This document shows, piece by piece, positions 1-8,261 of a stretch of 64,000 nucleotides of DNA. The DNA is from an uncultured Vampirovibrio sp. (GTDB lineage: Bacteria > Cyanobacteriota > Vampirovibrionia > Gastranaerophilales > Gastranaerophilaceae), in the NCBI GenBank assembly GCA_910578465.1, contig CAJTPW010000004.1:124001-188000 (forward strand). Direction: 5' to 3'. Positions within the stretch are counted from its first letter, which is position 1. Every line of letters begins with the position of its first letter. Under the pieces are notes generated by a model, which saw nothing but the letters and a program-made list of their open reading frames with translations, was not told the DNA's origin and searched no databases. Made by a program: the position numbers and the translations under genes.

Positions 1-6
1 GGAATA

Positions 7-468
7 TTGCACAAATTTTGGAAAGGGATAATTTTGGGCGGCGTCATACAACCGACAGGTGTATATGGAAACCTTTATACAAGGCCTGCGCAATCGGGCT
101 CTGTTATGCCTGCGGCTTCTTCGGTGTCTGTTTCCGTAAATCCTCCTCAGGCTGCCGCTCCTGCTTTGGAACCTTCTTCGGATAAAAAGAAACCGAGCCT
201 TACAGCTACGGCTGTAATGCTTTTTGCCGCAACAACAGCTGCCGTCTGGGGAATTTCTCGAATGGCGGAGCGGCTTGAAGAAAGTGTTAAGGTGAATGAT
301 TTTATTAAAAAAGTAAAATCTAAACATGTGCAGACCGCTCTGAAGCATATGAAAAACGGGTTTATAAGATTCGGTAAAGGTATTCGCAATTCCTTAAAGT
401 TCAGGTTTCAAAATATGATGAAGAAAAATTTTGACTATACGCTAAAAAAAGAACCTAAAGACATGTAG
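7..468 (+). CDS. hypothetical single-span membrane protein (5' end uncertain)
   Basis: I do not recognise this family. The frame is open from the left edge, so the TTG at 7 may not be the true start; the gene could begin upstream of the window, or at the ATG at 106. Residues about 35-62 are rich in Ala, Pro, Ser and Val. A hydrophobic segment follows at about 67-84 (LTATAVMLFAATTAAVWG), then a Lys/Arg-rich amphipathic tail to the end, so a single membrane span with a basic tail is likely. The same plan (low-complexity linker, Lys-rich patch, one span) recurs in the protein at 17226-17798, which hints at a shared lineage-specific class, though I see no direct sequence similarity. Confidence 0.55.
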   Translation: MHKFWKGIILGGVIQPTGVYGNLYTRPAQSGSVMPAASSVSVSVNPPQAAAPALEPSSDKKKPSLTATAVMLFAATTAAVWGISRMAERLEESVKVNDFIKKVKSKHVQTALKHMKNGFIRFGKGIRNSLKFRFQNMMKKNFDYTLKKEPKDM

Positions 469-537
469 AATTTGCATTTGTTTGGAGGATTGTTTGATGC
501 GGATGAAGCCTTCCTTATTTAAAACAGTTGTGTAATA

Positions 538-546
538 TGATATTAT
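538..546 (+). promoter_or_regulatory. extended -10 promoter, leaderless start
   Basis: TGATATTAT matches an extended -10 element. Only six bases (547-552) separate it from the ATG at 553, and no Shine-Dalgarno sequence lies between. A transcript from it would start at or next to the start codon. Confidence 0.4.
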
Positions 547-552
547 TATCTT

Positions 553-1539
553 ATGGCGATTATTAAGAATCTTATTTTTTGCTCCAAAGACAGACTTAAA
601 AATTTAACCTCATTTGTAAATTTCGAGTGCAGTGCTACGGGCTTTGTGCCTTTTCCGCTTGATATTTTGCATTATATGCTGCCTTTTAAAATGAAATTTT
701 TAAAAGAATCTTATGTTGCGATTGATAACGGCAAAACATACGGTTTAATAACGCTTGAAAAGGATGATAACAATAAAAACAAGTTGAAAATTTCCCAGCT
801 TTTTTTAGAGGAAAATTCTATAGAATATGGCGAACTTTTGATAAATTATGTTGTAAATAAATTCTTTGCAAAAGGAGCCGAATCTTTCTCCGTTGTTGTG
901 GATGAGGCGGATGACAAGATGTTAAAACTTGTTTCTGATGTATGCAAATTCAGAATTCTTGCGGATGAATATCTTTTCAAAATTAAAAAATCGGATTTTT
1001 CTTATCAAAAAGACACGTCTTTTGAATACATCAGGTTTTCCAAAAACTCCGAATGTGTTAAAATTTCTGAATTTTGCAACAGTCTTATAAGTTCTCATCA
1101 GCTTCCAATCTTTGAAATGGACACGGAATCTTTTAAAGACAATATTTTGGTCGGACTTAAAAACAAAGTTGTTTTTAAATATGTGCTTGAAAATACTGAA
1201 AATAAAAAGATTTTCGGGTATTTTACCGTATCGACAAGAAACAACAAAGATTTTGCTCTGGATGCAATCCTTGCTTCAGGGTATGAAGTGTATCTGGCGG
1301 ATATTTTAAAATTTGTTAAACTTGAAATTTCAAAAAGAAATTCAGGATGGACGTTATATGTTAGAATAAAGAGCTGCTTTGTAAATCATAAGGTGCTTTT
1401 AGAGATATTAGAGAATTATGATTTTAAATGTTATAAAAAATCTAAAATCCTTGTAAAATCACTCTATAAAACGGTTAAGGCGGATAATACAATTTCAGGA
1501 AAGCAAATAATCTTTAACGATATTACTCCAGCATTTTAA
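553..1539 (+). CDS. GNAT-like acetyltransferase-fold protein (tentative)
   Basis: This 328-residue soluble protein has no signal peptide or membrane span. Residues about 55-150 have the look of a GNAT fold: a beta hairpin (YGLITLEKD), a strand ending in LFLEENS, then a helix and a strand reading GAESFSVVVDE. The C-terminal half repeats a similar rhythm, so a double-GNAT arrangement is possible. I cannot see a clean acetyl-CoA loop (Q/RxxGxG/A), so activity is uncertain. The substrate cannot be inferred. It stands alone on the plus strand and its 3' end converges on the next gene with only 13 bases between stops. Confidence 0.5.
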   Translation: MAIIKNLIFCSKDRLKNLTSFVNFECSATGFVPFPLDILHYMLPFKMKFLKESYVAIDNGKTYGLITLEKDDNNKNKLKISQLFLEENSIEYGELLINYVVNKFFAKGAESFSVVVDEADDKMLKLVSDVCKFRILADEYLFKIKKSDFSYQKDTSFEYIRFSKNSECVKISEFCNSLISSHQLPIFEMDTESFKDNILVGLKNKVVFKYVLENTENKKIFGYFTVSTRNNKDFALDAILASGYEVYLADILKFVKLEISKRNSGWTLYVRIKSCFVNHKVLLEILENYDFKCYKKSKILVKSLYKTVKADNTISGKQIIFNDITPAF

Positions 1540-1561
1540 AACATACTTTAATCTATGTTTT
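1538..1561. terminator. bidirectional hairpin between convergent genes
   Basis: AAAACATA and TATGTTTT form an 8-bp stem around an 8-base loop. It spans the stop codons of the two convergent genes. The stem is AT-rich, so it is a weak candidate. Confidence 0.4.
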
Positions 1562-2512
1562 CGGGTGCTTCGGGGTTTTTAAACAGAAAAGCTCAAAATC
1601 CACGCTCGGTGCAGAAACTTCAGGAGCGGCTCCTGCGCCCACCGGTGCTTTTTCAAAAAATCTTGAAATCCCCATGGTTTCAAGGATATATTTATTTTTA
1701 CTGTTTAATTTATATCTTACGTTAAATCCGCTTGTTGCAACAGCTTTATTTACATAGTTAAATGTTGAAATTTTTTCCATTAAATCAAGTGTGTTTGAAA
1801 CTTTGTCGCTTTCTTTAAGTGCGTCAATTACAAAGATAAAATTTGTTGAAATTTGCTTTTCGGTATTAATTGCGCTGATTTCTTTTACCTCTTTTAAAAG
1901 GTCTGTAAAAAAGTCGTCAAAGAGGGCGAAATTATTGTAAACGATAAAGAGTTTTCCAGGAGTAATTGCCTTGCAGGTTGCATATTTTTCCCTCATTTTT
2001 GTGACAATTCTGAAATATTCTTTTGCGGCAAGCTCCCTAAAGTTTCGGCTGTTATCTGCCATATTCGGGTCTACGGCGGGTTTTAGGTCTAAATTTAAAA
2101 GAATTGCAAACTTTGTATATTCCATTGTTTTATTTTTAAATATTTCTTTTAAATTTTCGTTTACAAGCTTTTCTTCAAGCTTTCTTTCAGCTATAACGTT
2201 TAGTTTGTGCTGTTCTTCCATTCTGTCTATAACGGATACAAAATAGTTGAATACAAAATAAAAACCCTGAAAAATTGCGGCAACAACAAGCGGCACCATA
2301 TCAATGACTTCATTTCCGTACGGTATATCAAGGTGCACAAAGTTTTTGACCAAAGACACGGCAGGGTCAAAAACCAGCGCTATATACTTTATAAAGGTAA
2401 AGTTTAAAAGACACAAAAACCAGTATAAAACATATAAAACAGCAGCCATTGTGCATAAAACTTTTATGGTGCTGATGCAATCATGCAGCTTTGTATATTT
2501 TTTATAAATCAA
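1553..2512 (-). CDS. hypothetical membrane protein downstream of panC
   Basis: This 319-residue protein has two or three hydrophobic segments in its first 100 residues (about 18-40, 65-85 and 72-92) followed by a charged coiled-coil-like stretch (RMEEQHKLNVIAERKLEEKL). A soluble domain of about 200 residues follows, then a short Ala/Pro-rich linker near the C-terminus. The soluble part is reminiscent of a nucleotide-cyclase-like or regulatory fold, but I find no signature motif and assign no function. Its start overlaps the end of panC by 11 bases, so the two are probably translationally coupled as the last gene of the yvcK-panB-panC operon. Confidence 0.6.
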   Translation of the reverse strand: MIYKKYTKLHDCISTIKVLCTMAAVLYVLYWFLCLLNFTFIKYIALVFDPAVSLVKNFVHLDIPYGNEVIDMVPLVVAAIFQGFYFVFNYFVSVIDRMEEQHKLNVIAERKLEEKLVNENLKEIFKNKTMEYTKFAILLNLDLKPAVDPNMADNSRNFRELAAKEYFRIVTKMREKYATCKAITPGKLFIVYNNFALFDDFFTDLLKEVKEISAINTEKQISTNFIFVIDALKESDKVSNTLDLMEKISTFNYVNKAVATSGFNVRYKLNSKNKYILETMGISRFFEKAPVGAGAAPEVSAPSVDFELFCLKTPKHPKT

Positions 2513-3404
2513 TGTTATCTATTAACCTTACTGTTGAATTTTCCGAATTAACTTTTGCCGCAACAAGCATTATAGCTGTGCTTTCTTTGGATTTCGGATC
2601 TTTTTCTATTATATCAATTTTTTCAAATGTATCAACAGAGACAATTTCTGCATATTCGACATCCAGGCCTTCCATATAGGCAAGAGCAGTGTCGGTTAAA
2701 GTATCAGCTTCTTTTACGCCTTTTTTATGCAGTTCTTTTGCTTTGTAAAGCCCTCTGCTGATATTCAGAGCTTTTTTTCTTGCATTTTCTGTCAAATATG
2801 TATTTCTGCTTGACATTGCAAGGCCGTCTTCTTCACGTACAATGGGACAGCCTGTGATTTCAATATCAAAGTTTAGTTCTCTGACCATTTTTTTAATTAT
2901 AAAAAGCTGCTGGGCGTCTTTTTTGCCAAAATATGCTCTGTCGCATTTTGTTATGTTAAAAAGTTTTCCAACAATGGTGCAAACGCCGTCGAAATGCCCC
3001 GGGCGGGTCTTTCCGCAGAGTTTATTAACAACATCGTACGGAGGACAAATTAAAGTTGTTTCTTTGTGGGTAAAATAGTACTCATCATAAATATCCCTTG
3101 GAGACGGAGCAAAAACTATGTCCACGCCTGCTTTTTCACAAAGTTTGGAATCGGCTTCAAGTGTTCTCGGGTATTTATCATAATCTTCGTTCGGACCAAA
3201 TTGTGTCGGGTTTACAAAAATGCTTACAACAGCAATTTCATTTTCGCTTCTGCATTTTTCAATAAGGCTTAAATGTCCCTTATGTAGGGCTCCCATTGTA
3301 GGCACAAGCCCGACCTTAACATCAGCCTTAACATCGGCACCCTTTTCTTTTTGAAGGGATTTTAGTTCATTTCTTAATTCTTCAACATTGCTTATGATTT
3401 TCAA
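2502..3404 (-). CDS. panC: pantothenate synthetase
   Basis: PanC condenses pantoate and beta-alanine using ATP, giving pantothenate for coenzyme A. The protein has the family hallmarks: VPTMGALHKGHLSLI with the HxGH nucleotidyltransferase motif at His41-His44, VSIFVNPTQFGPNEDY for pantoate binding, a GKKDAQQLFII segment and the KMSKS-equivalent MSSRNTYL. Length (300 residues) is slightly above the usual 280, because of an inserted Lys-rich stretch around residues 15-31. It overlaps panB by 23 bases, so the two pantothenate enzymes are made from one transcript. No panD is present in the window. Confidence 0.95.
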   Translation of the reverse strand: MKIISNVEELRNELKSLQKEKGADVKADVKVGLVPTMGALHKGHLSLIEKCRSENEIAVVSIFVNPTQFGPNEDYDKYPRTLEADSKLCEKAGVDIVFAPSPRDIYDEYYFTHKETTLICPPYDVVNKLCGKTRPGHFDGVCTIVGKLFNITKCDRAYFGKKDAQQLFIIKKMVRELNFDIEITGCPIVREEDGLAMSSRNTYLTENARKKALNISRGLYKAKELHKKGVKEADTLTDTALAYMEGLDVEYAEIVSVDTFEKIDIIEKDPKSKESTAIMLVAAKVNSENSTVRLIDNIDL

Positions 3405-4224
3405 GTTTCTTAAGCTCCTCTTCCTTTAGGCTAAAGCTTTCGGTGTCATTCGGGAAATTTCCCGTTGTAACATCTTCAATATATTTTTTTGCGGCGCTTA
3501 AAATCATTTCTTTGGAATCGAAATATTTTCTAGCAAATTTTGGAGAATAATCATCAAATTTTCCGATTAAATCATTTATAACTAAAATCTGTCCGTCGCA
3601 ATATGCTCCTGCACCAATGCCGATTGTCGGAATTGCAAGGTTTTCCGTTATATATTTTGCACTCTCTTTTGGCACCATTTCAAGCACAAGGGAAAAAGCC
3701 CCCGCTTCTTCGAGTTTTTTAGCGGTTTCAAGAATTTTTACGGTAGTCTCAAAATCCTTTCCCTGAATTAAATTTCCACCGATTGTGTTTACATATTGCG
3801 GAGTAAAACCAAGGTGTGCCATAACGGGAATGCCTGCTTCGGTCAATCTTTTTACAAGGTTTATAATATATTCCGACCCGCCTTCGATTTTAACAGCGTC
3901 TGCCCCTGCCTTTATAAATCGTCCCGCATTTTTTATCGCTTCTTCAATTGAAACGTTATAGCTTAAAAACGGCATATCACCCGTAATAAGCGCTTCTTTT
4001 GCTCCACGCGCCACGGCTGATGTAAAAATTTCCATTTCATCCATAGAAATTTTTGTTGTCGAATCATATCCCAGAACCACATTTGCAACGGAATCTCCGA
4101 CAAGGATGATATCAATCCCCGCCATATCCAAAAATTTTGCCGTCGGGTAATCGTATGCCGTTAACGCTGTAATTTTCCTGTTTTCAAGCTTAAACTTTTG
4201 AATTTTCTTTGCGGTTTTTTTCAT
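3382..4224 (-). CDS. panB: 3-methyl-2-oxobutanoate hydroxymethyltransferase
   Basis: PanB makes ketopantoate from 2-oxoisovalerate and methylene-tetrahydrofolate, the first step to pantothenate. Family motifs are clear: ITALTAYDYPTAKF, the metal-binding DIILVGDSVANVVLGYDST, ITGDMPFLSY, AVKIEGG and IGIGAGAYCDGQILV. I chose the ATG at 4224, where an AGGA lies about 12 bases upstream and the family N-terminus begins. The open frame extends 39 codons further upstream, but that extension lies inside yvcK and looks like read-through. The gene overlaps yvcK by 35 bases and panC by 23. Confidence 0.95.
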   Translation of the reverse strand: MKKTAKKIQKFKLENRKITALTAYDYPTAKFLDMAGIDIILVGDSVANVVLGYDSTTKISMDEMEIFTSAVARGAKEALITGDMPFLSYNVSIEEAIKNAGRFIKAGADAVKIEGGSEYIINLVKRLTEAGIPVMAHLGFTPQYVNTIGGNLIQGKDFETTVKILETAKKLEEAGAFSLVLEMVPKESAKYITENLAIPTIGIGAGAYCDGQILVINDLIGKFDDYSPKFARKYFDSKEMILSAAKKYIEDVTTGNFPNDTESFSLKEEELKKLENHKQC

Positions 4225-5623
4225 ATTCTTCGCTAAATTCCTGTGTTTCGGACTTATTTGAAATTTCTTTGCACTCGCATATTTCTTTTGAAGAGCCTTT
4301 TTTGGAAGTTTTCCTGTACCAGTAGTAAATGCTTCTGGCAAGGCGTGCGGGAGAATGTCTTACAAGCCCTTCTTTGTTGTCCTGAATGAGCTTTGATGTT
4401 ACAATTTCAAGCCCGAGCTTTTTAATTTCAGTGGTGTCAATCTCAACGGGGAGGGAATCTTTTTCTTCATATTTTTTTGCAAGGTTGTTTGGCAGCTGGT
4501 TATTAATTAAAACCGCATCAAACAGAGGTTTTTCGGTTTCTGTGGCCCCGCATTTTTTCATATGGTCAAAGAGTGCCCTGATATGGTCTGAAGCACTGTA
4601 GTTATCGGTTTCTCCGGGTTGGGTCATAATGTTGCAGACGTATATTTTCTTTGCTTTAGCGTCCTGTATTGCCTTTGAAATGCCTTCTACAAGAAGGTTC
4701 GGGATAATTGATGTGTAAAGGCTTCCGGGGCCCAAAATTATTAAATCGGCATTGTTTATAGCTTCGATTACTTCGTTTGAGGGTTTACAAACTTTGGGTT
4801 CACAGAAAAGCTCGATTATTTTTTTGCCCGATTCGGGGATTTGGCTTTCCCCTTTAACGTATGAACCGTCTTCCATTTTTGCAATAAGGCGCATATCATC
4901 TGTTGTTGCGGGAATTACCTTGCCTCTTATAAGTAAAACCTTGGAGGATTCTTTAATTGCCGTTATCATATCTCCGCAAATTGCTGTCATTGCGGTAATA
5001 AATAAGTTTCCAAAGCTGTGTCCTTCAAGCCCTTCGCCTGTTTTAAACCTGTATTGAAAAAGCTGGGTTACAATATCATCATCATCCGCAAGGGCTGCGA
5101 TACAGTTTCTGATATCTCCGGGGGGCAGAATTCCCATTTCTTCGCGCAAGCGTCCTGATGAGCCGCCGTCATCGCCCACGGTTACAATTGCTGTTATGTT
5201 ATTTGTAATCTTTTTAATCCCTTTGAGCATTGTAGAAAGGCCTGTTCCGCCTCCTATTGCAACAATTTTCGGGCCGTGGTTCAATTTCATTCTACGGTAT
5301 AAGGTTTCGCCCATTGTACTCTGGTTTCTTGTGCCGTTTAAATCAAGCATTGAAAAGTTTGTTTTTTTCCAGGCCTGAATAAAGATATATGCTCCAAAAC
5401 CTATGAAGACGAGCCCTGCAAATTCCGCAGGAACAACATGAAAAATTTTCTTTGCGGTTGAAACTATAAAATAAATAGGTTCAAGCCTGAATACAAGTGT
5501 AATACCGATAGCGGCAAGTACGGAACCTAAAACAATCAGTGCGAACCATCTTTTAATTCTTAACCCGGGCACAAGCCAGATAGCGTCTTTTGGCATTCTT
5601 ACTTTGGAATTCAAAAATTTCAT
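4190..5623 (-). CDS. yvcK: YvcK/CofD-like protein with N-terminal membrane anchor
   Basis: The C-terminal 350 residues are a YvcK (gluconeogenesis factor, CofD-like) domain. They show the nucleotide-binding VAIGGGTGLSTMLKG, the VGDDGGSSGRLREE motif, LPPGDIRNCI, GHSFGNLF and LGPGSLYTS. In Firmicutes this family binds UDP-sugars and supports envelope synthesis. Two hydrophobic spans (about residues 24-44 and 66-84) precede the domain. Such membrane-anchored versions are, as I recall, typical of cyanobacteria and relatives, whereas the Bacillus protein is soluble. The charged C-terminal tail beyond about residue 440 is not part of the fold. It heads a minus-strand operon with panB and panC. Confidence 0.88.
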   Translation of the reverse strand: MKFLNSKVRMPKDAIWLVPGLRIKRWFALIVLGSVLAAIGITLVFRLEPIYFIVSTAKKIFHVVPAEFAGLVFIGFGAYIFIQAWKKTNFSMLDLNGTRNQSTMGETLYRRMKLNHGPKIVAIGGGTGLSTMLKGIKKITNNITAIVTVGDDGGSSGRLREEMGILPPGDIRNCIAALADDDDIVTQLFQYRFKTGEGLEGHSFGNLFITAMTAICGDMITAIKESSKVLLIRGKVIPATTDDMRLIAKMEDGSYVKGESQIPESGKKIIELFCEPKVCKPSNEVIEAINNADLIILGPGSLYTSIIPNLLVEGISKAIQDAKAKKIYVCNIMTQPGETDNYSASDHIRALFDHMKKCGATETEKPLFDAVLINNQLPNNLAKKYEEKDSLPVEIDTTEIKKLGLEIVTSKLIQDNKEGLVRHSPARLARSIYYWYRKTSKKGSSKEICECKEISNKSETQEFSEEYEKNRKENSKV

Positions 5624-5664
5624 AATTTAAGCTTTAAATCCTCCGATTGTACTCCTGATTGTAT

Positions 5665-6309
5665 TTATAGTTGTTCCTGCACCCTGTTAAAGTTTATGGG
5701 GCTCGGCTTTATAACATCATATGCCCTTTTTGCATTTTCAAGGTCTTTAAAATGTACCGTTTCAGGCACGACAGACATCTCTCTTAATTGTCTTACAGAC
5801 ATTGTATCACTAAATAATACTTCATATGTACAGTTTATCCCGACTTCTTTTTGAATTATTTCTTTTATTTCAGGATCTCCGACAATTAAATTAAGCCAAG
5901 GGTTGAATTTCTTTACCGCAAGTGCAACGGAGCGTGCAAAATCAGCATCCGTATTTAATTTTTCATACATTGCGCCGTGGCATCTTACATTCTCTATTTC
6001 AACATTTAATGTATTTGCAAAGGATGAAATCGCGCTCAGCTGGTAAATTACCATAGCTTCGATTTCTTCATTATTCATTTCCATATTGCGGTAGCCAAAA
6101 CCTGAAATATCAGGATAGCCGATGTGTGCTCCAACTGCAAGATTATTGTTTTTTGCAAATTCAAGAGCTTTTTTAATGCTTAAAGGGTCGCCTGCGTGAA
6201 AACCTGCGGAAATATTAACGGAACTCATATATTTTGCAATATCGTATGCGTTTTCGTTTCTATAAATTCCGTATTCCTGTGCTAAATCAGAGTTAAAGTC
6301 AAACACCAT
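5665..6309 (-). CDS. LamB/YcsF (PxpA)-family protein, short
   Basis: The family is the A subunit of 5-oxoprolinase, which works with PxpB and PxpC to open the 5-oxoproline ring. The signatures are recognisable: FDFNSDLAQEYG (usually DLNCDLGE), NISAGFHAGDP, GAHIGYPDISGFGYR and VRCHGAMYEKL. The protein has 214 residues instead of about 250. The end of the usual domain, carrying the final VHGDT-type motif, is missing, and the FADR region is replaced. No pxpB or pxpC gene is nearby. It may therefore act on something else or be inactive. It is 41 bases upstream of yvcK on the same strand. Confidence 0.75.
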   Translation of the reverse strand: MVFDFNSDLAQEYGIYRNENAYDIAKYMSSVNISAGFHAGDPLSIKKALEFAKNNNLAVGAHIGYPDISGFGYRNMEMNNEEIEAMVIYQLSAISSFANTLNVEIENVRCHGAMYEKLNTDADFARSVALAVKKFNPWLNLIVGDPEIKEIIQKEVGINCTYEVLFSDTMSVRQLREMSVVPETVHFKDLENAKRAYDVIKPSPINFNRVQEQL

Positions 6310-6486
6310 CTAATATCCTCTACGCCTTTCAAAAATTTTAAGACAATTTTCAAAACAATTATACTACAAAAAATCCTTTGAGTTGTATTTACTAACAGTT
6401 TTTTTACAATTATAATAAGGAAAAATTCGGATACGAATTTGGCAGATGAAAACTTAAGGTTTGAAGTATAAAATTGGAAGTATAAA

Positions 6487-7140
6487 ATGAATGAAAATGT
6501 ATTTGTTGTAAATCACCCGATTGTTGCACACAATTTAACCATTTTACGAGACAAAGAAACGGACACGGAAAAATTTAACCACGCCCTTAAAAGAATTTCT
6601 TACGCACTTTTTTTTGAGGGGACAAAATTTTTGCCGACGGTTGAAGCTCCTGTAGAAACGCCTATTTGCAAGACAATGTCTCCTGTTATTGACCCTGAAA
6701 TTGAAATTATTATATCCCCTATTTTAAGGGCGGGGCTTGTTTTCTCTGATGTTGCTCAGGAAATTCTTCCCTTTTGTCATATTCATCATCTCGGGATGTA
6801 TCGAAATGAAGAAACGCTTGAGCCTATCTGGTATTACAACAAGATGAAGGGTAAATTAAAAGACCCGAAAAAAACTTTTGTGTTTATTTTAGATCCTATG
6901 CTTGCAACGGGAAATTCAGGCTATGATGCCGTTCATAATTTTATTAAACAAAAAATCCCGCAGGAAAATATGATTTTTGTAAGTTTAATTTCCGCCCCGC
7001 AAGGGATTGAAAGACTTACAAGCAACTACCCCGAATTAAAAATCGTGACGTCAAAAATTGATGAAAAACTGAATGATAAAGGTTATATTGTTCCGGGGCT
7101 CGGTGATGCGGGTGACAGAATTTTCAATACCGTGTATTAA
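6487..7140 (+). CDS. upp: uracil phosphoribosyltransferase
   Basis: Upp salvages uracil to UMP using PRPP. The protein (217 residues) has the expected N-terminal VVNHPIVAHNLTILRDKET, the uracil-side ISPILRAGLVFSD, the PRPP loop FILDPMLATGNSG, and the C-terminal PGLGDAGDRIF that contacts the base. A GGAAG lies 7 bases before the ATG. It stands alone on the plus strand, divergent from the PxpA-like gene across 177 bases. Confidence 0.95.
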   Translation: MNENVFVVNHPIVAHNLTILRDKETDTEKFNHALKRISYALFFEGTKFLPTVEAPVETPICKTMSPVIDPEIEIIISPILRAGLVFSDVAQEILPFCHIHHLGMYRNEETLEPIWYYNKMKGKLKDPKKTFVFILDPMLATGNSGYDAVHNFIKQKIPQENMIFVSLISAPQGIERLTSNYPELKIVTSKIDEKLNDKGYIVPGLGDAGDRIFNTVY

Positions 7141-7218
7141 CCCTTGTTTTTAGTGCGGGTGAAAGAAAACTTTTTTCATGGTTTATATATTTGTAATAAA
7201 GAATGAAAAAGGTTAGTT

Positions 7219-8181
7219 ATGTTTATAAATTCTGTTCAAAACATTTCTTTTAAAGGCATAATAGATACCCATGTCCACACAGGGCACTGGTATAAACAGG
7301 GTGAGAGCGGTTATTATTACGGAAAAAACTTTACGGACAACTTTAAAGCGCCTTTAAGAAATACAAGCGGCACTTCTGAAGCCGATACCTTTACAAGGAA
7401 TACGGATAGAGTTGATAATATGCTGGTTTCTGATTTGGATGTTATGTCCGAAGAATACTACAGGGGTGAATTTTTCGGGAACGAAGATTTCCTGAAAACA
7501 CTTGAAGAAGACCCTTTTTATGTGCCTCTTGCAGTTTGCAGACCCGATAAAACAAACGGGGATACAAAAGACATTGAAAAACTTCTTGAAAAATATCCGA
7601 AAAGTTTTGCAGGCTTTAAATTTCATCCCGAAGCAATGAATTTACCTGCTGATGATTGCAGGTATGAACCTTATATGAAGCTTGCGCAGGAAAAGAATTT
7701 CCCTTGTATGTTCCATTCGGAAGGCGAAGGGGTTTCCGGTGTCCGTGCAATTTATAATCTTGCAAAGAAATTTCCGAATGTTCCTGTTATTTTAGCGCAT
7801 ATGGGCGCGGGCGGGGCTTTTTGCCATCAAAAGGCGATAGATGTGTTTGAAGAATCCCTTAAAAACGATAATGCAAATTTGTATGTTGATTTAAGCTGGG
7901 TAGATTGGGAAAACGGGCTGCCCTCTTTTGAAAAACCTTCCGTAAAAAAAGTTATTGATGTTGCGCTTCAATATGATGCGCTTGATCATATTTTATTTGC
8001 AACGGATACGCCTCTCGGGTGTTTCGGTGAAAATCCCGAGGGCGGGAAAAGTCCTTTAGAAGCGTATGAATTATCTGTTGAAACTCTTCAAAATTTTATT
8101 AAAAGAAATTATCCTGAAAATTACAATGAAATTTTAAACGGTATTTTCCACGACAATGCCGCAAAGTTGTTTGATATATAA
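7219..8181 (+). CDS. TIM-barrel amidohydrolase (COG2159-like) with N-terminal SFKG motif
   Basis: This is a metal-dependent hydrolase of the amidohydrolase-2 type. It has the HxH metal motif (DTHVHTGH, His18 and His20), a conserved FKFHPEAMNL with a barrel Lys/His, FHSEG, ILAHMGAGG and the terminal FATDTPLG Asp. The substrate is unknown; the class includes decarboxylases and hydrolases. The barrel should begin at about residue 13. Ahead of it is the peptide MFINSVQNISFKG, which is not part of the enzyme fold and matches the recurring N-terminal motif found in other proteins here. An AAGG lies 7 bases before the ATG. A strong bidirectional terminator follows. Confidence 0.82.
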   Translation: MFINSVQNISFKGIIDTHVHTGHWYKQGESGYYYGKNFTDNFKAPLRNTSGTSEADTFTRNTDRVDNMLVSDLDVMSEEYYRGEFFGNEDFLKTLEEDPFYVPLAVCRPDKTNGDTKDIEKLLEKYPKSFAGFKFHPEAMNLPADDCRYEPYMKLAQEKNFPCMFHSEGEGVSGVRAIYNLAKKFPNVPVILAHMGAGGAFCHQKAIDVFEESLKNDNANLYVDLSWVDWENGLPSFEKPSVKKVIDVALQYDALDHILFATDTPLGCFGENPEGGKSPLEAYELSVETLQNFIKRNYPENYNEILNGIFHDNAAKLFDI

Positions 8182-8196
8182 TAAATTTTGCTTAAT

Positions 8197-8230
8197 AAAA
8201 CTCCCTTTGCCGTTAAGGTAAGGGAGTTTT
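8197..8230. terminator. bidirectional terminator
   Basis: AAAACTCCCTT at 8197-8207 pairs perfectly with AAGGGAGTTTT at 8220-8230 across a 12-base loop. Both strands end in a run of T, and it sits between convergent genes. Confidence 0.85.
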
Positions 8231-8261
8231 AAAGCTTTTTTGCATATGGTTTAACAGAGTT

